DNA of 64,000 nt, from the NCBI GenBank assembly GCA_020632875.1, contig JACKET010000003.1, forward strand, positions 186,001 through 250,000. Direction: 5' to 3'. This stretch comes from Alphaproteobacteria bacterium. Its GTDB lineage: Bacteria; Myxococcota_A; UBA796; GCA-2862545. Both the position numbers and the translations under genes were made by a program. The notes under the pieces were generated by a model, which saw only the letters and a program-made list of their open reading frames with translations, ran no database searches and was not told the origin of the DNA. Of the stretch, positions 9,512-17,536 are shown in pieces. Positions within the stretch are counted from its first letter, which is position 1; each line of letters starts with the position of its first letter.

Positions 9512-11905
9512 CTGCTCGGCCTGTGGCCCGCACTGTGGAGCGCTGCGCACGCGGGCGTCGTCGTGGACACCGAGGGGTGGCCCGAAGACGTGAGCGTGCC
9601 CGTTCTGTCGGGGTGCCCCGAGGTCGCCTGGCCCGTCGGCACGGTCGGAGAGGCCTTCGAGGCGCGGGCCCACGCCACCCTGACCGCCGAGGGCGCCCTG
9701 CGGGACGGGCACATCGAGAGCCCCTACCCCGAGCTCGACGGCGCGATCGCCGAAGCGCTCGCCGGGTGCACCGTCGTGCCGGCCACGTTCCAGGGCGAGC
9801 CCGCCGACGTGCGCGTCACCTTCGTGGTGGCGGTCGACGCGCCGCCCGTGTCGCTGCGCGCGACCGTCCGCCTGCGCGGCGAGGGGTTCGTGCTGCCGGG
9901 CTTCGACCTCGTCGTGGCGGGCCAGGTGGCGCGCACGGACGACGATGGCGTCGCGGTCCTGCGGAACCTGGCACCTGGCGAAGCGCCCGTGTCGACGGGG
10001 GATCCGCGCTACCGCGTCACCAGCGACCCCACCGTGACGATCGGATCGGAGCCCTCGACCGCGGACGTCTGGGTGGCGGCGGACGAGGGCTGGGAGATCG
10101 TGGCCCGCTACAGCAAGGAGACCGATCGGCCCGGCACGCACACCATCACGCAGGAGGAGATCCGCATCACACCGGGCTCCCTGTCGGATCCCGTGCGCGG
10201 CGTCTCGGCCCGGCCCGGCCTGGTGCGCACGCCCTTCGACTCGGGTTGGCTGCTGGTGCGCGGCGGCGACCCCGGAGACACGGGGCTGTACCTCGACGGT
10301 GTGCGGATCCCGCTGCTCTACCACCTCGGCGGGTTCACGAGCGCCGTCCACCCCCAGATGGTCCAGGAGGTCCGCTTCTGGCCGGGCAGCACGCCGGCCC
10401 GCTACGGACGCCAGCTCTCGGGGGCCGTCGACGTGATCGGGCGCGACCTCGGCGAGCGGCCCCAGATCATCGCCGGAGCGAACCTGGCGTTCACCCATGC
10501 GTTCGTCGAGATCCCCACGAAGGGGGGAGGCTTCGCCGCGGCGTTCCGACGCTCCTATCTCGACGCCGTGCTCGCCCTGGCGATCGGGGCCGACCGCGCG
10601 CGCATCGCCCCGCGCTTCTGGGACGTGCAGGCCCGCCTGACGGGCGAGCGCTACAGCCTCATGTTCATCGGCCTCTCCGACGGGATCGACGCGCCCACGG
10701 GCTCCGGCACGAACACCGTCGAGATCGTCCAGCGCGCCGGGCAGCTCCAGGGCCGCCTGGACGTGCCGATCCGCAACCTGCGCCTCCGGATCAGCCCATG
10801 GGTGGCGAGCTGGCGGCGCGGCATCGACGGCAGCCAGGAGCCGCAGTCCACCGTCGAGTTCTTCCCCGGCGCGCGGATCGAGCTCTCGCCCACGGGCCGC
10901 GGGCTGCAGTGGCGGGCCGGGGTCGAGGGCGAGTACCGCACGTACGCGATCAGCCAGGGCACGGCGGCACGGCGGCGCCCCGCGCAGCTGATCGACCCCT
11001 ACGTCGACGTGCGCATCGGCAAGGGCGTGCAGGCCGACATCGGGGTGCGCGCCGACTCGCTGTTCGTCGAGGGCCAGCTGCCGAGGGCCGAGGTCTCGCC
11101 CCGCGGCGTGCTCCGGTGGACGGCCACCGACTGGCTCACGCTCTCCGCCGAAGCGGGGCGCAGCCACAAGCCGCCCGACGGCGCGCTGCTGATCGGGCTC
11201 CCCGACGGCGCGTACCTCGACCTCGAGCGGTCGGACCAGGCGGGTGTCGGGCTGACGCTGCGGCGCGGCGTGGCGACGCTCGACTCGAACGTCTGGACTC
11301 GGCGGATGAGCCGGCTCGCCGGCTTCGAGCGCGACAACAGCGTGGGCGGGCTCTTCGGCCGCGCGGACGGCATCGAGAACCAGGTCACCGTCGCTTGGCC
11401 CGACCTCACGGTGCGCGCGATCTACCAGTACACGCGCAGCACGCGCTGGGAGGATCCGGGCGGCCAGCTCGAGCGCAACCCCACCCCGTGGGACCAGCCC
11501 CACCGCGTGCAGGTCGTCGCGCTCGGCCAGCTCCCGCGCGACTGGGCGATCTCCGGGCGCCTCCGCTACAACAGCGGGTTCCCGGCGCCCCGCACGAGCA
11601 CCACGGCGTACGACCTGCTCACCGACGTGACGACCGAGCTCGGCCCCGAGCTCGGCCGGCTGCAGCCGTTCGCCAGCCTCGACCTGAAGATCAACCACCG
11701 GTTCCTGCTGCGCACCTGGCAGATCGACGCCTACATCGACTTCGAGAACATCGGCCCGCGCGTCTTCGAGCCGATCATCACGGGCTTCGACGACACCGAC
11801 CCCGCGTACAGCAAGGGCCTGCCGTTCCTCCCCGTGTTCGGCGTCGACGGCGTGTTCTGGCCGCGCGGGAAGAAGGACGCCGCGGCTATCCCACCCGGCC
11901 TGTAG
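9512..11905 (+). CDS. TonB-dependent receptor-like outer membrane protein (probable CTG start)
   Basis: This protein of about 797 residues begins with a beta-sandwich/carboxypeptidase-regulatory-like segment. It continues with a plug-like domain (ITQEEIRITPGSL, LLVRGGDPGDTGLYLDGVRIP, VRFWPGSTPARYGRQLSGAVDV) and a C-terminal region of alternating strands expected of a 22-strand barrel. This architecture suits uptake or secretion across the outer membrane. The first ATG/GTG in frame (9563) would leave no signal peptide. CTG 9512, 4 bases after GGAGG, gives the leader LLGLWPALWSAAHA, so I prefer it. The substrate is unknown. It ends overlapping the convergent yaiI-like gene. Confidence 0.82.
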   Translation: MLGLWPALWSAAHAGVVVDTEGWPEDVSVPVLSGCPEVAWPVGTVGEAFEARAHATLTAEGALRDGHIESPYPELDGAIAEALAGCTVVPATFQGEPADVRVTFVVAVDAPPVSLRATVRLRGEGFVLPGFDLVVAGQVARTDDDGVAVLRNLAPGEAPVSTGDPRYRVTSDPTVTIGSEPSTADVWVAADEGWEIVARYSKETDRPGTHTITQEEIRITPGSLSDPVRGVSARPGLVRTPFDSGWLLVRGGDPGDTGLYLDGVRIPLLYHLGGFTSAVHPQMVQEVRFWPGSTPARYGRQLSGAVDVIGRDLGERPQIIAGANLAFTHAFVEIPTKGGGFAAAFRRSYLDAVLALAIGADRARIAPRFWDVQARLTGERYSLMFIGLSDGIDAPTGSGTNTVEIVQRAGQLQGRLDVPIRNLRLRISPWVASWRRGIDGSQEPQSTVEFFPGARIELSPTGRGLQWRAGVEGEYRTYAISQGTAARRRPAQLIDPYVDVRIGKGVQADIGVRADSLFVEGQLPRAEVSPRGVLRWTATDWLTLSAEAGRSHKPPDGALLIGLPDGAYLDLERSDQAGVGLTLRRGVATLDSNVWTRRMSRLAGFERDNSVGGLFGRADGIENQVTVAWPDLTVRAIYQYTRSTRWEDPGGQLERNPTPWDQPHRVQVVALGQLPRDWAISGRLRYNSGFPAPRTSTTAYDLLTDVTTELGPELGRLQPFASLDLKINHRFLLRTWQIDAYIDFENIGPRVFEPIITGFDDTDPAYSKGLPFLPVFGVDGVFWPRGKKDAAAIPPGL

Positions 11906-12335
11906 CGAGCCAGCGGTCGAGGGCCGCCGCGAACCGGTGCTTGTCCTTGTCGGAGTAGGCCTTCGGGCCACCGACCGCCTCGCCGCTCTCGCGCATCGTC
12001 TCCATGAAGTCGCGCATCGCCAGGCGCGCGTTCGCGTTCGTGGCGTCGATCACGTTGCCGCGCGGGTCGAGGCAGACGGCGCCGCGCTCGACGACCGCCG
12101 CGGCGAGCGGGATGTCGGCGGAGATGACGAGGTCGCCCGAAGAGACGTTCTCGGCGATGTACTCGTCGGCCACGTCGAAGCCCTTGCCCACGACCTCGAG
12201 CCGGATCTGAGGCGACTTCGGGATCTGGAGCCAGGAGTTGGCGACGAGCACCAGCTGGATGCCCCGGCGCTGCGCGGCCCGGTAGAGCATCTCTTTCACG
12301 GCGCGCGGCGTCGCGTCGGCATCGACCCAGATCAT
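11886..12335 (-). CDS. yaiI: UPF0178 (YaiI/YqxD, DUF188) family protein
   Basis: This 149-residue protein matches the whole length of the UPF0178 family: it starts MIWVDADATPRAVKEML, has LVLVANSW, GDLVISADIPLAAAVVE and GNVIDATNANARLAMRDFM, and ends in the KDKHRFAAALDRWL helix. The family has a PIN-like fold with conserved Asp residues and is proposed to be nuclease-like; its biochemical role is unsettled. Its ATG overlaps the stop of the upstream minus-strand gene (ATGA), so the two are coupled. Confidence 0.92.
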   Translation of the reverse strand: MIWVDADATPRAVKEMLYRAAQRRGIQLVLVANSWLQIPKSPQIRLEVVGKGFDVADEYIAENVSSGDLVISADIPLAAAVVERGAVCLDPRGNVIDATNANARLAMRDFMETMRESGEAVGGPKAYSDKDKHRFAAALDRWLATGRVG

Positions 12336-14173
12336 GGGGCCTCCGGTACTCCCGCTCTAACCGGATCGACGAGAAGGCAAGCCGCATCCGGAGCCGCCCC
12401 CACGGAGCAGTACGCGTCGATCAGCGCAGCGACCGCGTCGTGCACGGCGCGATCGCGAAGCACCGTCGCGAGGACCCCGGCGTCGAGATGCCGCCCGATG
12501 GACGCCGTGCAGAGCAGCACGCGCTCGCCGGGCCGCAGCACGAGGTCGGTGCGCTCGAATCCCCCCTCGCTCCCCACGCCCAGCGAGCCCACCAGCATGG
12601 GCGCCGCCACCGAATCCACGTCGTCGGGCTCGCCGCCGGGCGGCAGCGTGTGGTCGACCGTGAGCAGGCGGACGCGGTCGGCGGAGACGGCCCAGGCCTG
12701 CGCCTCCCCGAGCCAGGCCAGCGTGAAGCGCGTGCCCTCGCGGGAGAGCGCGACCATCGACGCCGCACCGAACTGCTCCCACGGCCGCTCGAGCGCATCG
12801 GCGAGGAGGTCGTCGAGCGGGCTCGGCGCCTCGGCGACCAGGCGATCGACGAGCGCGCCGACCGTGCCCTCGCGGGACCAGGGAGAGTCGGCCTCGACGA
12901 GCGCCCACGTCGAGGGACGCGCGATCAGCCCCGTCTCGTCGGGCGCTCCGCGGGGACCCCGCACGGACAGACCGGCCCAGCCGGCGCCTCCGCGGAGCTC
13001 GAGCGCAGGAGGGAGCCGGCCGTCGGCGGGGCGCTCGGGCGGAGCGACCACGGTCAGCGAGCCGTCGGCGCGTCGGAACAGCTGGGACAGCGTGCCGGAC
13101 CGGTCGAGTGGACCGTCGGCCGCGAGCTGGACGCGGGACACGAGATCGGAGGCCAATGCGCGCTGGGAGGGCGTCCACGGACGTGGCCCGAGGGGCTCGA
13201 GGTCGGGCGGGTAGAGCTCGATCTCGGGCTCCTGGCCGATCACGGCGATCGGGCGGAGGGTGTCGGCGGTCACCGGCGCCCGGCTCCCCTCCACGATGGC
13301 TGCGGTCGCCGCGGTGCCCGTGCGGGTGTCGTGGACGAGCCACAGCCGGCGGTTCGCTCCCCTCCCCACCTGGCGGACGGGCAGGAGGTGCGCCGGCAGG
13401 CCGCGGGGGTGCGACCACGGACGCGGCAGGGGCGGCACGGGGCCGTCCGCGCCCCAGTGCCCGCCGCGCCACACGTAGCGCTCGAGCGTCGGGTGCTGCG
13501 CGAGGCGCTTGCGCAGGTCGGGGTCCGGGGGGACGTGCGTGTGCACGCGCAGCTCGCGCAGCGGCGAGTCGAGCAGCCGCACCACCACGTCGCGCGCGGG
13601 CTCGACGCCGCGCAGGGCGAGCGTGTCGAAGCGCACCTCGGGTACCCGGTCCGGGAGGCCCGTCGCGTCGAGCACCACGCGGCGGACCACGCTCTCCGGA
13701 GCCGCCGCGAGCGCCTCGAACGCCGGCCAGCCCACGACGTGGAACGACGGCACCCACCGCGCCAGCGCCCCGCAGACCGCGGGCTCGACGGCCTGCACGT
13801 GCCGCACGGCGCTCCACTGCGGGTGGGCCAGCAGGTCCGGTCGCCCGCCGGCGACGAAGCCCTCGACGGGCAGGCCCCACGCGAACGCCCACGGCCGGAA
13901 GACGGGCGCGAGGTCCCCGAGCACCCGGGGCAGCAGCTCCGCGTAGCGCCGATCGACCGCCCAGCACGGGCCGAGCGCGAGCTCGAGGTTGATCAGCTCG
14001 CCGAGCGGGTCGGCCTGCTCGACGAGCCAGTCCGCGTAGACCGCGCGGCGCTCGGCGCTGTCGGGGGCGTCCAGCACGGCCGCGAGCAGGACGGGCAGCT
14101 CCCCGGCCCGCCAGCGCGGGTCCTCCGCGCCATCGGCGACCTCGCCCAGCCATGCCCGCAGCCGCTCCCACAT
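12332..14173 (-). CDS. TIGR02996-domain protein with degenerate PP2C-like C-terminus
   Basis: This 613-residue protein has two recognisable ends. Residues 25-75 carry the TIGR02996 repeat-companion motif (LLAAVLDAPDS, RRAVYADWLVEQADP, GELINLELAL), a domain common in myxobacteria and planctomycetes. The last 170 residues resemble a PP2C phosphatase: FTLAWLGEAQAWAV, LLTVDHTL and ERVLLCTASIG, where active enzymes have LCSDG or LCTDG. The metal-binding Asp of that motif is absent, so catalysis is doubtful. The middle contains leucine-rich-repeat-like strands. The stop overlaps the yaiI start. The role is unknown. Confidence 0.82.
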   Translation of the reverse strand: MWERLRAWLGEVADGAEDPRWRAGELPVLLAAVLDAPDSAERRAVYADWLVEQADPLGELINLELALGPCWAVDRRYAELLPRVLGDLAPVFRPWAFAWGLPVEGFVAGGRPDLLAHPQWSAVRHVQAVEPAVCGALARWVPSFHVVGWPAFEALAAAPESVVRRVVLDATGLPDRVPEVRFDTLALRGVEPARDVVVRLLDSPLRELRVHTHVPPDPDLRKRLAQHPTLERYVWRGGHWGADGPVPPLPRPWSHPRGLPAHLLPVRQVGRGANRRLWLVHDTRTGTAATAAIVEGSRAPVTADTLRPIAVIGQEPEIELYPPDLEPLGPRPWTPSQRALASDLVSRVQLAADGPLDRSGTLSQLFRRADGSLTVVAPPERPADGRLPPALELRGGAGWAGLSVRGPRGAPDETGLIARPSTWALVEADSPWSREGTVGALVDRLVAEAPSPLDDLLADALERPWEQFGAASMVALSREGTRFTLAWLGEAQAWAVSADRVRLLTVDHTLPPGGEPDDVDSVAAPMLVGSLGVGSEGGFERTDLVLRPGERVLLCTASIGRHLDAGVLATVLRDRAVHDAVAALIDAYCSVGAAPDAACLLVDPVRAGVPEAP

Positions 14174-14189
14174 ACGGGGAGCATAGCGG

Positions 14190-15809
14190 TCAGGCCCGGC
14201 GTCGGCGGAGCCCCAGCAGTCCGAGCAGCGCGAGCGCTCCCGACGCTCCGGGCCCGGTGCCCGAGCAGCCGCAGCCGCTCCCGCCCATCAGGCCGTTGAA
14301 GCCGTCCACCTGATCCGCCACGACACCCGTGAGGTCGACGAGGACCTCCGGCGCGCCCGACCCGGTCTGCTCGATGCGAACGGCGCCGAGCTCGCCGAGA
14401 TCCGCGAGGTACTCCGACTCGGTCATGCCGTGCTTCTCGAACCAGCGCTGAGACGGGAGCGCGACGGCGAGCCCGTTCGGCAGCTCGAGGCGGCGATCCG
14501 CCTTCCGCCGGTACTTCCCGTTGCACTCGAACACCAGGCTCGCCGAGCGCACCAGCGGCACGTCCGCCATCCCGTCGTTGAACACGAACGTCGGGTCGAC
14601 GGTCATCTCGGAGGCCGAGATCGACGAGGTGAGCCGGGTGACGTACGGGTAGCGGCGGATCATCGCGTCGACCTGCTCACGCGGCTCCACCACGAGCTGC
14701 ACGAGCAGCTGGGTCGCGGCCGCGGCGTCCCAGGCCTCGCCTGCGTACCACCCGTCCTGACAGCTCGGGCAGTTGTACACGCTGATCTCGTCGAAGCCCG
14801 GCGCCACGGGCGCGGCGAGGCGCAGGGCCTCGAGCACGTCCTGCGTGCCGGAGAATCCGGACGCCTGGACGGCGTTCACCCAGTCCGTCGGGGTCGGCGC
14901 GGCGCTCAGGTCCGCCACGTCCACGTCGACGGCGAAGGCCGGGAACAACGCGTCTTCGGTGGGTCCGGCATAGTCCGTCGCGAATGCGTGTCCGCCCGCC
15001 TCGTCCGCCGCCCGCGTGATGACGTCGAGGTAGTTCGAGCCGCCGGTGAACCAGTCGATCGCCGCCTCGTTCAGCTCGACGTGCAGGTACGACTCGGGCA
15101 CGGCGCGCCGGGCGCCGAAGATGGTCACCTCGAGCCGGAGGTCGGGTGCGGCGGCCACGGCGGTGAGCTGGATGGGGATCGCGGGACGGTCACCGGCGTA
15201 GCGCATGCCGAGCGGCTTCAGGTCGCCCGTGTCCGCGCCCTTCCGGAGCTTGAGGGCCACGAAGTAGCCGTTCGCGGAGACGTAGGGTGCGATCGATCCG
15301 GCGGCCTCGGAGGGCACGTCGAATTCGTTGAGGTCGAGCCACGCCATGAGCGCTTCGATCGAGTCCGCCTGGATCGTCGCCGTCTCGTACGGCCCGACGA
15401 CGTCCGTCGCGATCACGTCGACCCCGCGGAACGCCCCGTTCTCTGCGTCCAGAAACGTGTCGTAGCTGCACCCCAGGCACGGGAACGAGATCGAGATGGG
15501 CTCGCGGCAGCGCCCCTCGTCGACCCGGACCATCTGGTGCACGGGCTGGAGCTGGAAGCCGACCGTGTCGAACAGCACGTCCGTCGACAGGAACAGCTCC
15601 GGAGCCGCCTGCACCGGCACGATCCAGGCGAACTCCTCGGAGGGGCCCTCGTACTCGACCTGCACGTGGGTCTCGACGAACCCCGCGTCCTCGTCGACGG
15701 CGAACACGATGCGCTCCGCCTTCTGCACGACCGGGGCGGAGTTGTTGCAGAAGAACCCGCCACAGGCGTGAGCGGGTGAGAGCGACGAGAGGACGAGGGC
15801 AGCGAGCAT
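14190..15809 (-). CDS. DUF2330 protein with MYXO-CTERM-like sorting tail
   Basis: This 539-residue exported protein has a short signal peptide (MLAALVLSSLSPAHA) followed by CGGFFC, the hallmark start of DUF2330 proteins. The body contains EEFAWIVPVQAAPEL, also typical of the family. The C-terminus has SGCGCSGTG, a hydrophobic stretch and RRRR, matching the MYXO-CTERM surface-anchoring signal of Myxococcota, where the Cys is processed by a rhombosortase/myxosortase-type protease. It therefore probably ends up on the cell surface. The GGAG SD lies 8 bases before ATG 15809. The biochemical function of DUF2330 is unknown. Confidence 0.93.
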   Translation of the reverse strand: MLAALVLSSLSPAHACGGFFCNNSAPVVQKAERIVFAVDEDAGFVETHVQVEYEGPSEEFAWIVPVQAAPELFLSTDVLFDTVGFQLQPVHQMVRVDEGRCREPISISFPCLGCSYDTFLDAENGAFRGVDVIATDVVGPYETATIQADSIEALMAWLDLNEFDVPSEAAGSIAPYVSANGYFVALKLRKGADTGDLKPLGMRYAGDRPAIPIQLTAVAAAPDLRLEVTIFGARRAVPESYLHVELNEAAIDWFTGGSNYLDVITRAADEAGGHAFATDYAGPTEDALFPAFAVDVDVADLSAAPTPTDWVNAVQASGFSGTQDVLEALRLAAPVAPGFDEISVYNCPSCQDGWYAGEAWDAAAATQLLVQLVVEPREQVDAMIRRYPYVTRLTSSISASEMTVDPTFVFNDGMADVPLVRSASLVFECNGKYRRKADRRLELPNGLAVALPSQRWFEKHGMTESEYLADLGELGAVRIEQTGSGAPEVLVDLTGVVADQVDGFNGLMGGSGCGCSGTGPGASGALALLGLLGLRRRRA

Positions 15810-15959
15810 GGCAATCTCCAAGGATGCGCACCCGCTGTGCATCAGCCGTGCCACCTCGCGAGAGGCCCGCCCACACGGGACCGCCGCGGTGCGCGGGGCC
15901 GGGATCGCGACATCCGTGTCAGGGGCGCTTCGGGGCCGGGGGATGCGGTAAGGTGCGCC

Positions 15960-17219
15960 ATGCTCACCCTGCTCGCCTCGCTCGCCACCGCCGCGGACCG
16001 TCCGCCCATCGCGCTCGAGCCGGGCGTTCCGTGGGCGGTACCGGAGCGCGAGCGCTGGACGGGCCCCTGGCCCACGGCGACCCCCGAAGAGAGCGGCATC
16101 GATCCCGCCGCGCTCGAGGCGCTCGCCGCCTACACGTTCCGGCGGACGGGCGACGAGGTCGACCGCAAGGGCTCCCGCACGAACGCGCTGGTCATCGTGC
16201 GCCACGGCAAGCTCGTGTACGAGGGCTACGGCCGCGAGACCACCGCGAAGACGCCCCTCCTCGCGTGGTCGGTGACGAAGAGCTTCGGCAACACGGTGTA
16301 CGGCGCGGCCGTGCACGAGGGGCTGATCTCGCTCGACGACCCGGTCTGCAAGCACTACGCGCCCATGTGCGGCCCCGGCCACGATCAGGTCCGCGTGACC
16401 GACATGATGCGCATGTCGTCGGGCCTGCACTGGGTCGAGACCTACGAGGCGTCGCCCATCTTCTCGAGCGTCACCGCGATGCTCTATTCGCGCGGCTCGG
16501 CCGACATGGCCGCGTTCACGGCGGCCCAGCCGATGTCCCACCCGCCCGGCGCCTTCTGGCTGTACAGCTCGGGCGACAGCAACGTGCTGTCGGCGGCGCT
16601 GAAGGGCCCGCTCGGCGCGCGCTACGACGACTACCCGTGGACGGCGCTGTTCGAGCCGCTCGGCATGGAATCGGCGGTGTACGAGCAGGATGCCGCGGGC
16701 ACGTTCGTCGCCAGCAGCTACCTGTACGCGAGCGCGCCGGATCTGGCCCGGTGGGCGCAGATGGTGCTCGACGACGGCACGTGGCAGGGCCAGCGGCTGC
16801 TCGCCGAGGGCTGGGTTCGGTACAGCACGACCATCGCGCCGGCGTTCTACACGACCGCGCTGAGCTACGAGCACGTCAGCAGCAACCCAGGCGCGCAGTG
16901 GTACGTGAACCTCGGCGACCCGAACCGCAGCCTCGACCCGCCGTGGCCGTCGCTCCCGCCCGATGCGTTCGGCGCGTCCGGGCACTGGGGCAAGTTCGTG
17001 TGGATCGTACCGAGCTGGGATCTGGTGGTGGTCCGGATGGGCGACGACCGCGAGTACGGGTGCAGCTACCCGGGGCAGCCCGAGTGCGTCGAGGATCCCG
17101 AGGCGGCCTTCACGAAGCACCGGTTCCTCGAGCTGCTCGCCGAGGCCGTGAAGCCCCACGCGCCGCCGCCCGTGGCGCCGCCCGAGCCTGCCGAAGCACC
17201 GGCCGAGGGGGCGCCGTGA
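15960..17219 (+). CDS. Serine hydrolase, beta-lactamase class C fold (NylB-like)
   Basis: This 419-residue exported hydrolase has the nucleophile SxxK motif S104-V-T-K107 in AWSVTKSFG, a YSSGDSN motif at the YxN position and SGHWGKFVW in place of KTG. YSSG and the length fit the 6-aminohexanoate-dimer hydrolase/EstB-like branch of class C beta-lactamase-fold enzymes, which are usually esterases or amidases, not antibiotic hydrolases. The N-terminus is a very short signal peptide (MLTLLASLATAA). The C-terminus is a Pro/Ala-rich tail. The substrate is unknown. The stop overlaps the next gene (GTGA). Confidence 0.9.
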   Translation: MLTLLASLATAADRPPIALEPGVPWAVPERERWTGPWPTATPEESGIDPAALEALAAYTFRRTGDEVDRKGSRTNALVIVRHGKLVYEGYGRETTAKTPLLAWSVTKSFGNTVYGAAVHEGLISLDDPVCKHYAPMCGPGHDQVRVTDMMRMSSGLHWVETYEASPIFSSVTAMLYSRGSADMAAFTAAQPMSHPPGAFWLYSSGDSNVLSAALKGPLGARYDDYPWTALFEPLGMESAVYEQDAAGTFVASSYLYASAPDLARWAQMVLDDGTWQGQRLLAEGWVRYSTTIAPAFYTTALSYEHVSSNPGAQWYVNLGDPNRSLDPPWPSLPPDAFGASGHWGKFVWIVPSWDLVVVRMGDDREYGCSYPGQPECVEDPEAAFTKHRFLELLAEAVKPHAPPPVAPPEPAEAPAEGAP

Positions 17220-17536
17220 AGCCGTGGATGTGGATCGTGGGCGGCGTCGGATCGCTCGTGGCGTTCGGCGGGATCACGTTCGTGGCGCTGAACTGGGCCG
17301 CCCTGTCGACGTTCCCGGCGATGCCCTCGTCGTACGAGGCGAAGGAGTACTGCTCGTGCCGCTGGGTCTCGGGGCGCGACGACGCGTTCTGCGAGCGGTT
17401 CGTCGCGCAGTCCACGGTGCCGATGCAGGGCCGGGAGGTCGACGAGGTGAACCGTCGGGTCACGTCCCGCGCGCTGTGGACGAGCAACAGCGCGCGCTAC
17501 GTCGACGCGCGACGCGGCTGCGTTCTGGAGAAGTAG
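17216..17536 (+). CDS. Small membrane-anchored protein, partner of the serine hydrolase
   Basis: This 106-residue protein has a GTG start overlapping the hydrolase stop. One N-terminal membrane helix (residues 5-28) is followed by a short extracytoplasmic domain with four Cys residues (CSC, FC, RGC) that could form disulfides. I recognise no named family. The coupling suggests that it acts together with the hydrolase, for example as an anchor or accessory subunit. It ends directly next to the convergent glpD-like gene. Confidence 0.78.
   Translation: MKPWMWIVGGVGSLVAFGGITFVALNWAALSTFPAMPSSYEAKEYCSCRWVSGRDDAFCERFVAQSTVPMQGREVDEVNRRVTSRALWTSNSARYVDARRGCVLEK

Noticed and set aside
7074..9533. 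An 819-codon minus-strand open frame opposite the glucan phosphorylase
   Set aside because: Only its last 105 codons (ferredoxin) are supported; the rest is antisense to a clear GT35 enzyme.
15960..17219. Antibiotic-resistance beta-lactamase
   Set aside because: SxxK and YSSG motifs fit NylB/EstB-like esterases or amidases; nothing indicates antibiotic hydrolysis.
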